Assembly (NCBI RefSeq): GCF_036417845.1
Contig: NC_089980.1
Span: 39,988,501 to 40,052,500, forward strand
Source: Apteryx mantelli
Taxonomy: Eukaryota > Chordata > Aves > Apterygiformes > Apterygidae
Length of the DNA stretch: 64,000 nucleotides
Direction: 5' to 3'
The notes under the pieces were generated by a model. It made no database searches, was not told where the DNA came from, and was given only the letters and a program-made list of their open reading frames with translations. A program made the translations under genes and the position numbers. Each line of letters starts with the position of its first letter. Within the stretch, counting starts at the first letter, position 1. Below are positions 8,701 to 19,260 of this stretch, one piece after another.

Positions 8701-9975
8701 ATGAGGGAACCTTGTTCTTTCTTAAATTTATAGTCGGTTTGGGTGGGCTTCAGGACTTCTCCTTTTTCTGCTCGTGTATCTATCCAGGAAGAAACTGATT
8801 TCTTCATAAAAGTCAGAACTTTAACTGCTTTAGGTTCTAGTTCTGACCATCAAAGACCATGGTTGTGACATGTTTCTTGAAACAGGTGTGGTCTTACGAC
8901 TTAATGCTTCAATTGTTGTGTATTTCTGAAATCTAGAGACTATTCAACGTTCCAAAGTTAATTACTCCTCTCTTTAAACCTGGAGTTAACAGCCTGTGGG
9001 CTGGATTTTGCACTCCTGAATAAATCATGTGGTATATTCCCTGCTGTTATCTTTCCTAATAGACTATTAGATGTGTGTCCAGTATCATGATGTCAATATA
9101 TGAAAGCACATGACTTGGATTGAGGCAACAAGAGTAGTTGTCACTTGATGTTTTTTCATCTGCTGATGCATGGTCTTGTAAAAGGATATGTTGCCCTACC
9201 AGACAAGAGTCTTGGCACCTTTCTGTTTTTGAAAGCAGGAAATATTCAGAAAAAAGAAAAAAACCCAAACTTGTATACTTTTCCCTGCTCTAGTTTTTCT
9301 GCTTGCTGCTCTTTGGTCTTAGGTCAAAGTCCCCTAGGATATCAGCGGTCATCTCTGTTTCAGTTCTCATGTATTCTTGGTGTCCATTTTTTTTCTCTCT
9401 TCTACTTCTCTATAAATAGCTTAATTACATGAAACTATTCCCAACTTTCTCAATTGTCTGAAGTTTCCCACCTGTTAGTCTTTCATTTAGCAGTGAGCTT
9501 ATGGAAGTGAGTAAATTTTCTTAGCCTCATTGCTTTCTATCCCTCTTGGGCCTCAGTTTGACTTACAGGACTTACTAAGTTTAATATGAGATTTTTTACC
9601 CCTTTGCCAGATAGGAACCTTTCTTGCTCTGTTTGAATATTTCAGTAAAATATGGAGGCTTCAGGCACTTTTATGTGCTCTCAAAATAGAACTTTATTTT
9701 TTTCAGTGGAACTACATAGACATTTGCTGCAAATACTAATTTGTATTAGAAGATATATTACTACTGAATTTGCAATATCTGATGAGAAAGTACACAGTTT
9801 TTTTAATGAGCTCTCATTGATAATTGTTTTTTGAAAAAGATCTTTACAGAAACATAACTATGCTTTTGAAGAAAACCTTAATGACTTAAACACTTTTTGT
9901 GTGCTTATAGGCATCTGCTCAATGTGTGGCAAGAAAGTCTTGGATACAAAGAACTACAAGCAAACCTCTGTCTAA
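5717..9975 (+). CDS. CRIPT: CRIPT, cysteine-rich PDZ-binding protein (complete)
   Basis: Five exons, 5717-5732, 5990-6055, 6462-6516, 7177-7280 and 9911-9975, join in frame to 101 codons plus TAA, the usual family length. Four CxxC pairs are present: Cys3/6, 58/61, 73/76 and 83/86, as expected for zinc binding. The central part reads PDTWKDGARNT (16-26), SGGRKLNENKALTSKKAR (29-46) and FDPYGKNKF (47-55). The C-terminus is YKQTSV, a class I PDZ ligand. CRIPT was described as a partner of the third PDZ domain of PSD-95 linking it to microtubules, and later as a component tied to the minor spliceosome. The start ATG is in a strong context (CCGCCATGG). Compared with the mammalian protein as I remember it, there are small changes around residues 56-57 and 84. 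All introns are GT-AG. Confidence 0.97.
5739..5790 (+). repeat. (GGGGCC)8 hexanucleotide tract at the start of CRIPT intron 1
   Basis: Eight perfect GGGGCC units run from 5739 to 5786, followed by GGCC. The tract begins right after the six-base donor GTGAGC. In the CRIPT transcript it would be a G-rich RNA able to form G-quadruplexes. The motif is the same as that of the C9orf72 repeat; copy number here is in the short range and could be under-counted in an assembly. Confidence 0.97.
5990..6055 (+). CDS. CRIPT: CRIPT exon 2
   Basis: 66 nt after the acceptor TTCCTCGTGTAG (5978-5989). It completes Cys6, then encodes EKKLGTVITPDTWKDG and RNTT. The donor is GTACTT at 6056-6061, a weaker match to consensus than the other donors. 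It ends in phase 1. Confidence 0.95.
6056..6461 (+). other. CRIPT: CRIPT intron 2
   Basis: 406 nt. It holds an uninterrupted run of 17 C at 6278-6294 inside a pyrimidine stretch. Otherwise AT-rich with nothing recognised. Confidence 0.85.
6278..6294 (+). repeat. Poly-C homopolymer (17 C)
   Basis: Uninterrupted C run in CRIPT intron 2, preceded by TTCTCTT. Long C/G homopolymers are rare in AT-rich vertebrate introns, and the exact length is prone to sequencing error. Confidence 0.9.
6462..6516 (+). CDS. CRIPT: CRIPT exon 3
   Basis: 55 nt after the acceptor TTCTTTTTGTAG. Encodes ESGGRKLNENKALTSKKA and two bases of Arg46; donor GTTAGT at 6517-6522. Confidence 0.95.
6517..7176 (+). other. CRIPT: CRIPT intron 3
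   Basis: 660-nt AT-rich intron. No repeat or RNA gene recognised. Confidence 0.8.
7177..7280 (+). CDS. CRIPT: CRIPT exon 4 (two CxxC pairs)
   Basis: 104 nt between acceptor CCTCAG (ending at 7176) and donor GTGAGA (7281). Encodes FDPYGKNKF, ICRICKSSVHQPG and SHYCQGCAYKK, so it carries Cys58/61 and Cys73/76. It ends in phase 1. Confidence 0.96.
7346..7702 (+). mobile_element. CR1 LINE 3' fragment in CRIPT intron 4
   Basis: Degenerate but collinear with the last part of avian CR1. It has a GAAGAGAAGGCT stretch, GGGAGGGTATAGAGAAGATG, the CTGTGAGGGTGGTCAAATACTG segment, GGAGATATTCAGAGCTCAAC, and a terminal AGATCCCTTCCAACCTAAG followed by TTCTATGATG. Inserted in the same direction as CRIPT. 5'-truncated, as is usual for CR1, and non-coding. 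Confidence 0.85.
7703..9910 (+). other. CRIPT: Rest of CRIPT intron 4
   Basis: AT-rich intron sequence between the CR1 fragment and exon 5. Small open frames here (for example 8487-8807 minus) have no recognisable product. Nothing else seen. Confidence 0.75.
9911..9975 (+). CDS. CRIPT: CRIPT exon 5 (last CxxC pair and PDZ ligand)
   Basis: After the acceptor GTGCTTATAG. Encodes GICSMCGKKVLDTKN then YKQTSV and stop TAA at 9973-9975. It carries Cys83/86 and the C-terminal PDZ-binding motif, and is separated from exon 4 by a 2630-nt intron. Confidence 0.96.
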
Positions 9976-10658
9976 TTATGTTGATTAGTCTTTTCACAAA
10001 CTTTAAATTCTGCATCTTTGTACAGTAACTTTTCTCCAAAATCATTTTGAATTTTACTTTCTAGAAGATAATACATCTTGGAATGGGATGAGAGGTAAAG
10101 AAAGCCTGATTGTTGCCAAGAAATGTGTATGATGTTTGAATTTTGTTCTTGCACTAATGTTAACAGTTATTTAAAGGTAATGTTTTGTAGCAACTGCTAA
10201 AGTTCAAAATGAGTGAGAAGAGATCTTAGTGGATAGGCTGAAACTATACAACCATCATAATGCAGATCCGTGAGCTTAATACTTTTACTGTTAGGTTGCT
10301 GTATCTTGAGTCTTTTGCTTGTCTGATAGTACTATTTTATGGATGTGTAAAATAAGAGTTTATCACCTTCTTAAAGTAGTGTCTTCATTTAGTTCTATGC
10401 TTATATGTATTTATAATTATTCTCATCCCAAATTGTTATGTCCTGCACTTTGAAGTATTGTTCTTCAGGTTTTAATGTAACTGTCCTTCTGAGATTTGTT
10501 TCTGTATACAGTACAGTTGGTTAAATCACAAACTGTTTAACTATGAAAATCTAGTGTGTTATTCTACCGGTCCTTGCTTTTGCAGTAAGACTGATTAGCT
10601 ATTGTCAACCTCTAAGGTTGACCTCTAAGGTTACATATGGCATCTAGTGGCCCAAGGC

Positions 10659-10664
10659 AATAAA
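10659..10664 (+). terminator. First candidate CRIPT poly(A) signal
   Basis: AATAAA 684 nt after the stop codon, followed within 40 nt by a pyrimidine-rich CTCTCCGTCTTGTC stretch. First canonical signal in the downstream flank. Confidence 0.5.
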
Positions 10665-12834
10665 ATGAGCAGCAATTCTTAATGCCACCTCTCCGTCTTG
10701 TCATTTCCCAAGTTAGTCAGCCTTTTAAATACTCAGTTTGAAATTGGTTCTTGAATTCTGTGATGTAGTTGCTTAAGTAAGGGTCAAATTTGAAAAATCA
10801 AAATGCCCTCCGTTCTCTTCAGCAGTAGTTTGAGATAGGACTTTAAATAGGCATCTTTTAACGTGGGCCTGAATGTGGCTTTGCTTTTCTTTTGTCCCTT
10901 GGTTAATATCTACATAAGAAAACAAATTCTGTTACGAAGAGTTTACTGTGCATAGGGATTCTTTGTAGCAGTTTAAAGGAAAAGAATTTTACTCTAATAC
11001 AGGGTTGGGTTTTAACTAAGACCTGCTTAAGTGCTTACTCCTCTCAGCAATCTCTTATGCTTTTGCAACTTTCTTTCAACCGTAACAAAAAAACTGTCAA
11101 TGGGAACTTCCCTATTAATAGATACTCTGGTTTAGGTTTTCCTTTTGTTCTCCTATCTATTATTGAGACAACTGCATAAGTAATGGAGACTGCACAGTCT
11201 TTCTATATGGTAGTGGGAGAAAATAAAGAGTACTGGGGATATAGTTACTCTCTTTGCTCCTAGCTCCTGTCACACTGTGCTGTAAGTAGCCCTTGAAAGC
11301 GGGGTTGCTTGACACTTCCTGTCATTCTTAACTATTCATTCTCAAGCATTTGACACAAATTCTGCTGACATTCTGCAATTGCTAAAATAGTAATTCTTTT
11401 GAACAATTTATGTCTACTAAAAAGCTTTGGCAGGATGGAACAAGCTGGGTCCCCTCCAAAAGAAAAGGGGAATGTTGCTGCCCTTGATCTTAATGGCTTC
11501 ACCTGTGTGAGCAATTGCCATTTTTTTTTCTGTCAGTAAGGATAGGATAGTAATTCTAGAATAGGAAGCTCTTCTGACCTGTTACCACTGGTGAGCTGGT
11601 TGCTGTGCCGTGAAGTACAATGGAAAACAACCTTTTCTAGTAATGCAATCTGAGGTGGAGCGTGTACAGAGGTAGAAACATAGGCACTCTACTAATTATA
11701 TCCAGATATGGGAGAAAAACTTGGAATGTGGAACCAGCAGCTACCTCCTGAGAAGCTTTAAGCCTTAAAAGTAGAGACCACTTCTTGAACAGCTCTGCCC
11801 TTTTAACAGTCCCAGCTGACATGCCCAAGATATGCGGATTAGCTGGTGGTGACTGGCAGCCCACAGACTTAATTTCCATGTGGTGATGGCCACTTGTTTC
11901 CAGACGGCTCAAGGAATTCTAATCTTAGTGCATGGTCTCTATCTTTGGAGCATCCTTTGTACAGATCAGAAGAAAATGTCTCATTCTGGCTTCAAGTTTT
12001 GCAGCAAGTGCTTGTCAGCCACAGTCTCTTCTGCAGTACCCTCTTGCTTGGTCACTACCTTTTTTTTAGTCTCCAAATGGAGCTCAGTAAGGTGTAGCAG
12101 ATACAAGAAAAGTCCATTTTGAAGCTGTTTCTTGATCTTATGTACCCTTAAGTTAGTGGCCGTAGACACAAAATGGAAAACTTTATGTGCAACTGATGCA
12201 AAAAATGGGGCCAAAATTGTTTGGTAACATGTTGCTTGTCTTGGGCACAGCAACGAAATGTGAATACATCTGTGTAAGTCCGTGTGCCTGATTACCACCT
12301 TGAAAAGATAGAGCTGTAATCCGTGAGGCCCTTACAGTTTTAAAAATGGTTCAACCACCTGAAAAAATACATATCATCCGATGGTTGTGAAAACCAAATA
12401 TTATTATACGGAATTGTTGCTACAGAGGACAATGATCCATAAACGAGACCATGGTTAGTGTGGAGTGCGTGTTCTGGAGGAAATCCTTCCTTCTGTCATG
12501 CTGGAAAAAATAGTTTGTATGGAGGGAAGAGATGGTGGTTTGAATTTGGTTACCATGTGCTGGTTTTATGTAAAGGAATTTCATCGAAGGACCCTGCTTG
12601 AAAGTACTCATTCCCTGACTTCTTTTGTTCTGTCCTTTGCCATTTGAGGGTATTTTCTGTGTAACTGGTATCCACTACTGTACAGGTAGAATAGGGTTAA
12701 ATGTATGAATACTATTAGAAGTGACAGTTGCAAACCAAGTCATTCTAATCACTTGAAAGAGTTAACCTGGGTTTATAACTAGACAGCTAAGCAAATCAGT
12801 TTATGCTAATAAGGAGCATTTTAAAACTGATTGC

Positions 12835-12874
12835 AAAAAGTAAGTTTATGAATGAAAAAGTAAGTTTATGAATG
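12835..12874 (+). repeat. Perfect 20-bp tandem duplication
   Basis: Two identical copies of a 20-bp unit (AAAAAGTAAGTTTATGAATG) head to tail, followed by four further A that begin a third copy. Looks like a recent replication-slippage duplication. Confidence 0.95.
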
Positions 12875-12976
12875 AAAATCTACACATTTCAAATGAGATG
12901 CATTTTTTTTTAAATTTATAATCTACTCTGTAACATATTGGTAGGACTTCTGTGTTTTTCTGGAAGACTGATTCCT

Positions 12977-13018
12977 GTTTTTTTTATTATTATTATTATT
13001 TTTGTTTTGTTTTGTTTC
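12977..13018 (+). repeat. T-rich microsatellite (TTA)n/(TTTTG)n
   Basis: A T run, then several TTA units, then TTTTG units. Compound simple repeat. Confidence 0.9.
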
Positions 13019-13197
13019 TCCTCCCTTAATGGAATTAGAAGATATTCAGCATGTTTCCGATTAAGTCTTCACCTGTATGATTTCAGATTTTTGGTCAAAT
13101 TTGCTACAGGTGACTTCAGGATGGCAGATTCTGTGATATTAGAGAACTTTTCACACTCTGTGGATGTGTTCTGTAAGACTGGTTTTGCCATTTTGTG

Positions 13198-13203
13198 AAT
13201 AAA
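13198..13203 (+). terminator. Distal candidate poly(A) signal
   Basis: AATAAA followed by a T-rich TTTCTTGTCTTCC stretch. It could serve a long CRIPT 3' UTR isoform. Usage is not shown by sequence alone. Confidence 0.35.
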
Positions 13204-16200
13204 ATATCCTTTCTTGTCTTCCTAACATTTGCCAGTATCTTCATTTCCAAAGCATGACTGTGCAATTTTTGAATCCATTGTACAAATTGAATGTTTATTG
13301 AACTCTGTAAATCCTGGCTTTGAATGAAGTCTTATCTCATTTTGCAATTTATTTAAGAGTAATGTAGATTTAAATAGTCTGGTCCTCTGTTCATAATTAT
13401 TTTGTGAATAGAGCTTTTAGCTATATTCTGTTATTATGCAACTGCTTTTGCATGTTAGAATGTATCTCAGGTTAAGAAAAGGAAGACAATTTTTTTTTGG
13501 TTTTGACTTTTTTTTTGTCATAGCAGATATGAGTAGTGGGGTTTATTTTTGGTCTATATATACTTGGGATCTTCTGTCTGAAGATCTCAAACCTTTTCAG
13601 GCTCATGAGAGAGTCAGTGTAAAATTTGTTGATGTAATAGTCACTTCCATAAAAGCCTCTCTTCCTCAGAGAGCATTGTCTTGGAGACCCATTGCTTTAG
13701 ATTTAGAGCACAAGCCTTCTCCTGCATCTCAGAACTGCACCAGAGTTCAAGGAGATCTTGGTAAGCAAGTACTTAGAGTTAACATTTAAGCTCATATATT
13801 GCTCTGTTGTGTTTGAATAGTTATATAAAAGCATTTTATGTTGATATTAAGAGTTTCTTATTAGCGCTTGCTGCCTTTCCAGAGACTTTACGTAATGAAA
13901 AGCAAAAAAAACCTGTAGTGGAATGTTGCCATTTTTGTTTAATGTATTTTTCTCAGTACGTTAATATTCCCAGATGATCAGATTGTCTTCTAGATCACAA
14001 GTTATGTAAGAGATTTGTGCTGCCAAATTTAGTTGGATTAGAATTTTCTTCAGTACTGCTGAATTCCTATACTGTCCTTGCTTTTTCTGCATGATTACTG
14101 GCTAGAGCAGTTACTGAGCCAAGTATAAGCAACATTTTGATACAGATTGATTGAGAGAAAAGGGATTGCCTATGGTGCAAAAAGTATTACTGTTCATGTA
14201 GCCAGTGCCTGTGCATGTAGCAATCAGATGAAAATCTAACAGGGACCATTGAAGTGTCCTCATTGTCCTAGGGCATTCTCATATTCTTCCCATCCTTCCC
14301 AAGCGTTGCTGTGATTTTACCCCAGTCATACTGCTGCATAAGCTAGAGAAAGGACCATCCAGGATAGTCATTTGGAAATGCCTTACCAAGGCACTATGAC
14401 TGTTTTGATTTTTTACCTGTAGAAATGTTCCCCCCCACCCTTAGGCTTATTCTGTCCCTTCGTTTTTGGAAGGATGGCAAGAAGAACTTTCTGCCTTATA
14501 TCCAGGGGTATCACTGACCTCTTTGCATAGACTTTTTCTTGAGAATGACCCAGACTTGCACAAATGTTTCAACAAAATTAAGTGATGTACAGCTCTAAGA
14601 CTATAAGCCTGTTCTACCTATTTGTTCTGGTATCACTTCCTATCATTAGCACATCTCCCCACTGCCTCAGAACATGGCACTAATATTCCCTTTCTGTACT
14701 AGCTGAGCATCACTGTGCCCAGAGACACTTAGGCCAGGACCCTTTGCCAATCTCACTGTCACAAGTTCTGGGGCAAGAATGAGTAGTGCCTTTGTATTAT
14801 CTGTAAACATGAGAGGTATGTGCAAGAATTAAAAAATGATAGATTGAATTAAACAGCTGCATGAAGCGACACAAAGAACCATGTCACTATATTTTCCCAA
14901 CACATAAAAGTGTAAGTTTCCCAGCCAGGGAGAGAATCCACAGCATGAGATATTCATTGGTCTAGACAGCCAAGAGAAGGAGCAAGTTACACAGCTAGGG
15001 ACAGTAAGCACTTTGTAGATAACAAGAAAGCAAATGTAAAGAAAGCAAAATGTTTCTCAGGGATATGATCAGACAGAAAAAAGGCTTTCATGGTACATGT
15101 GGAAACATACTGTGAGAACATTAGTACCTCCAAGCTTTCTATGCTAAGAGTTCAAAATGTGTTATTGAAACTGAGGGCATAACACTTCTGAATTTGTTTG
15201 AATATAGTTTTCCAGTGCCATTGCCGTATGCAGCTAGCAGTTTATTAAGTTAGTGTTACTAGTTAAAGCAGATATGCTTATTGTTCACATCAAGAAGTCT
15301 TGTTCTCAGTGCCTTCAGTGTGAGGGCAATGCCTCTAGTTAGTAGAATGAGCCTGTGGTTTCGTGTTTCTTTTCCTTGTATGGTGGATCTGCTCTAACAG
15401 GCTCCTGTCTTGTCACAGTAGCCACTTGTTCCTGTCCCTCTGACCTGCACTTAGCTGGGTAAGTTCAACTATATGTATAGTCGCTTTTTAACCTGCACTA
15501 GTGAATTGATATGATTTAAAAACAAAAAAGAAAGCTTCAGGGAGGGAAGTTACCAGAGTCAGTACAGAGCCAGTTTAGAGTCTAGCCAAATAAACCATGG
15601 AGCTGGTGCAACTCAAGTCCTCTGCCCAGCAGAGTGGGAGGGTGGGAGCCAGGGACTAGAAGTAGTGCAGATGGATGTTTGTGTGAAACTTTCCTAAATC
15701 AGATCTGCCACTATTGGCAGAGTAACGTGGAGTCAGAGCTATGGCTTTTTACATTTTCTGTGATGAAGTTTGAGATAGGACCTCTACACTGAGAATAAGA
15801 TTCTGGAGGTAAGAGACAAGTCACTAATTTTTTCTGCATTGAAAGTGGGCTTTTTGAACTGCTGTAATTATATATGTTGTAAAGATGGGCTCATTTCTGT
15901 GATTTGCTCTGGAGGCTGGAGAATCCAGGAGTGGTCTTTAAGATGTTGCTGCCCAATCATTGGCTTATAATACCAGTTGTTTAGTAGAATACTGTAACTA
16001 TATTATCTAAGAGTGCTGTTTCAGCATCACACGGTTCTCTTGCTTACAGTATCTTACCAGATCATTGGTTTAGAAAGGAAGTGACAGGGTGCAGAACAGA
16101 ATACTGGTGACAGAAAATTCACCCTGAATATCATCAGAGAATGAACACATTGCCGTATTGCGGCAGAGGCTTGCTATGAAGGAACAATATTTTTGCTATC

Positions 16201-17574
16201 CCTGTCAGCAGGACCAGATGGACAATCTGATTAGGGACGATGATAGCCCTTACAAATAACAGAGCCAAATGTTTCTTTCAGTGAGGATTATAAATGTGTC
16301 TTACAATGAAGAGCAGTTGGTTTTGAACTGCTTCTCTTTCTCCCAGGCTTGTGCTGTTATGAAAGAAGCTATCATCTGAAATTCATCAGAAACTGATTTC
16401 TCACTGACTTGCACCAGTGGGGGGTGAAAAGTAGTTTGCTTAGAAGGCCACGCTTACATAAGGTATACGCGTGCTCATCATGTCTGGTTAACACCAGCAG
16501 AAAAAAAGTCCTCTGTTGATAAGGAGTGCTTAGTTCTCCCTGTTTAGGGCAACAGGAGCAGATGTGTTAAAGGGAGCTGAAACTCCCTTTAACTGAAGGA
16601 AGGGCTGAGAGGAGTAATCTCCCTTTGGGTTTTGCTAGTAAAGATGATTTACTTGCAGGGTTCACAAGGACGCTTTGGAAATGCCATTATTTTTTGTCTT
16701 GCTGTAATTCGTTTGCAATGAACAGCAAGTAGATTATTCAGGCACCACTGAAATGATGGCCAAGTAACTGCCTAATTAAGCAGGCATTTCCACATTGGCT
16801 TTCTAGTGGTAGAAAAGCTCTAGAAACTACTACTTCTCCCTCTTTGCAACTGAAGGTGCAAACTGAACTCCACAATATTAGCAATTCATTTAGGGTGGTT
16901 TTCAGAAATGAAGCATAAGTACTTAGAGTAAATGCACTTATTTTATGCTTGTCTGCCAAGAGGCATTGGAAAAACAAATGTTGAGATTCTTTTCTTCCTC
17001 ATTGTGGTTATGATGATTAAATATTAGTGGTGTTAACTGTTTCAGTTCACATACAAATGCACAAAGCTTGCAGTTGCCATTTTCTACTGGCTCGTGGGTC
17101 TCATAGGCATCTTAAACATATCATTACTAGGCCATTCATCAAGAAATTGTTCCTCACCATTACTTTTCTGTTACTGGTTTTGCTGGTGTACAGGGTAAAA
17201 AATGTTAAGGTCCCAGATTGTTGTGGACACTTACTGTTCTGATACTTTTACTCCTGTTTAGTAACACTTCAGTGCAACTGAGACTGTATGTGGAGAAAGG
17301 CATTCACTGCTCTCGTGGAGCTGGCATCTAGCCCTGTTCCATGGCCATCTTTTTATTATTTAAAATTATTAAATGCTAATTGGATTAAGCAAAGCCGTTA
17401 CTCTACTGTCCTAAATCTCTCTCTTTTTATGAAGGTTACTGGAAAAAGTGGTGACATGCAATTTCAGTGATGATTTACTTCCTTTTATGGCTTCCAAAGT
17501 CATTGTTTCCTAAAGAAAGGGAAGTACACAAAAGTGATGTAAGGGAACATTTATTATACTGATGCTCAGATTAA
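13204..17574. other. Intergenic, no gene seen
   Basis: AT-rich intergenic DNA. The longest open frame (13436-13789 plus, 117 codons) has no recognisable domain and no coding signal that I can defend. No mobile element I can place with confidence. Confidence 0.6.
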
Positions 17575-17603
17575 TTTTATTTATTTATTTATTTATTTAT
17601 TTT
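17575..17603 (+). repeat. (TTTA)n microsatellite
   Basis: About six TTTA units without interruption. Confidence 0.95.
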
Positions 17604-18869
17604 TAGTTAATCCCTACCTAATAAAGTTTCACAGAAATCTTTAAAAGTTCAAGTGTATTTTGCACACTTCAACGGTATCGGCCTGAGTTTGTAGAGAGCC
17701 TGAAGCAGTGATTTGGATTAATTGCTCTGTGCTTAAAATATATCCTTGCTTGGATGATTAGATATCAGTAGCATTAATTGCACTTGTTCTCATCAGAACA
17801 TGTAAAATCTGCATTCAGAAGTTCACCAAAATGGAACATTTCTCAAAGAGAATTTCCCAGCCCGCACTGGGAGGGAGTGGATAGGTGTGTAGATCAAGGT
17901 GGATCTCCGTAGATTTGATGAGGCTTCAATGAAGGCGAAGGAAGGGGCATGGTGCAGTCACTCTGGGTAGTATCCTGTAGTGCTGTTGTGGTAGCTCTAG
18001 GCAGAATGGCTCCATGTGCCTGTTCTCAGAGTAGCTAAGAATAATCTGTTGTCTAGGGCAGTGGAATTCATGCTTTAGGAATCAATGTTCAAATTTAATG
18101 CCTGTTGCAGATCGTAAAACATTATAAATAGTGACCTGAGTGACTCGATAAAGTTTTTATGAAAATTTTGCAGAAAACAATGAAAGCAATTGAATTCTTA
18201 AAATTTTACTGATAATACCCACCCCCATATTTTTTATTTCATCCAGATTTTGTATTATAATTACCCTTCCACACCTGCCTAACATACAGGCATGTGTTAT
18301 TGCTGAACTTTGAATAAGGCATTAATAAAAATAATAATAAAATAGACAACTGGGTATTACAGTACATGATGTATAAAAATGTTTTTAAAGAATGTTGCAT
18401 GCATTCATTACAAAGGAGAAAACTTTTTAAAATTGTTGATCTCAGCTAAGTTCAAAACAAATGGTCTTGCAAATACTAAGGATGTGAAATCGCTTGGACT
18501 CTCCATGCCTTTTTATTCTATAAAAGATGATATGAAGATGTATTTTTTCAAAACCATGGGAACTGGGTGCCAGGAACAGTTTTTCAAAAGGTTGTTAAAT
18601 TTATTCGAGAAAATAATTAAAAGTTTCAGATTGTTCATATATTAGGCTAAATATGACATAAAGGTTGTTTGGATGTGAATATATGGGTTACCCAGATTTT
18701 GACGAGAGCACCTGTCACATGCTAAATGTGAAATGCAATTTTATAAAGACTGCTCTGCTGTAAAGTACCATCTGTTCCAGCTTTATTCCTGACTTTATAT
18801 TAGTAATGAAAAATCAATGCTCAGATTGAGGCAGGAAATTGTAATACTAGGAACAATAAAAGTGTGTAG
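17604..18869. other. Intergenic, no gene seen
   Basis: AT-rich. Contains an AATAAAAATAATAATAAA stretch at about 18324. The open frame 18379-18645 (88 codons) has no recognisable family. Confidence 0.55.
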
Positions 18870-19018
18870 TACACACATAGGTACTTCTGTCATTGAGCCC
18901 TTTGTAAGTATTAATTTTCCCTCACAACACCATGTGAGGTAGATAAATAAGAAGCATTCAGCTGATTTGTCCAAGGCTGCCAAGGGAGCTGGTATCAGGT
19001 CAGGGTCAGAGCTCATTT
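18870..19018 (+). mobile_element. MIR-like ancient SINE remnant
   Basis: Order and wording follow MIR: GAGCCCTTTGTAAGTATTAA, then CCTCACAACACCATGTGAGG, then GTAGATAAATAA, then TGTCCAAGGCTGCCAAGGGA and a GGTCAGGGTCAGAGCTC end. Strongly diverged, as expected for a SINE that predates the bird-mammal split. Confidence 0.65.
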
Positions 19019-19091
19019 AAAAAATGGGGCATAGGGATACTGCTAGGAGATGGTTTGTCTCTGTGTCGCCTTGGGGTGTAAAATATTTTTG

Positions 19092-19119
19092 ATGCTTGTG
19101 TGACCATGCTTGTGTGACC
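19092..19119 (+). repeat. 14-bp tandem duplication
   Basis: Two copies of ATGCTTGTGTGACC head to tail, just after the MIR-like remnant. Confidence 0.9.
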
Positions 19120-19220
19120 AGCACAGGTTAAGATGAGAGTTTGGCATGAGAGACTGTTTAATGAAGGAATTGGCTAATTCAGTAACCAAATAGTTTTTAG
19201 CACAGTATTTAAAGAAAAAA

Positions 19221-19260
19221 GGTTTTTTTGTTGTTGTTGTTTGTTTGTTTGTTTGTTTTT
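19221..19260 (+). repeat. (GTT)n/(GTTT)n microsatellite
   Basis: A T run, then GTT units, then GTTT units. Compound simple repeat. Confidence 0.93.

Larger units (their letters stand above)
9976..13203 (+). other. CRIPT: CRIPT 3' UTR / downstream flank
   Basis: No gene is recognised here. AATAAA signals on the CRIPT strand occur at 10659-10664, 11222-11227 and 13198-13203, so the 3' UTR could end at about 10.68 kb (UTR about 0.7 kb) or be longer. Transcript data would be needed to choose. Short open frames at 11.6-12.6 kb show no family signature. Confidence 0.5.
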
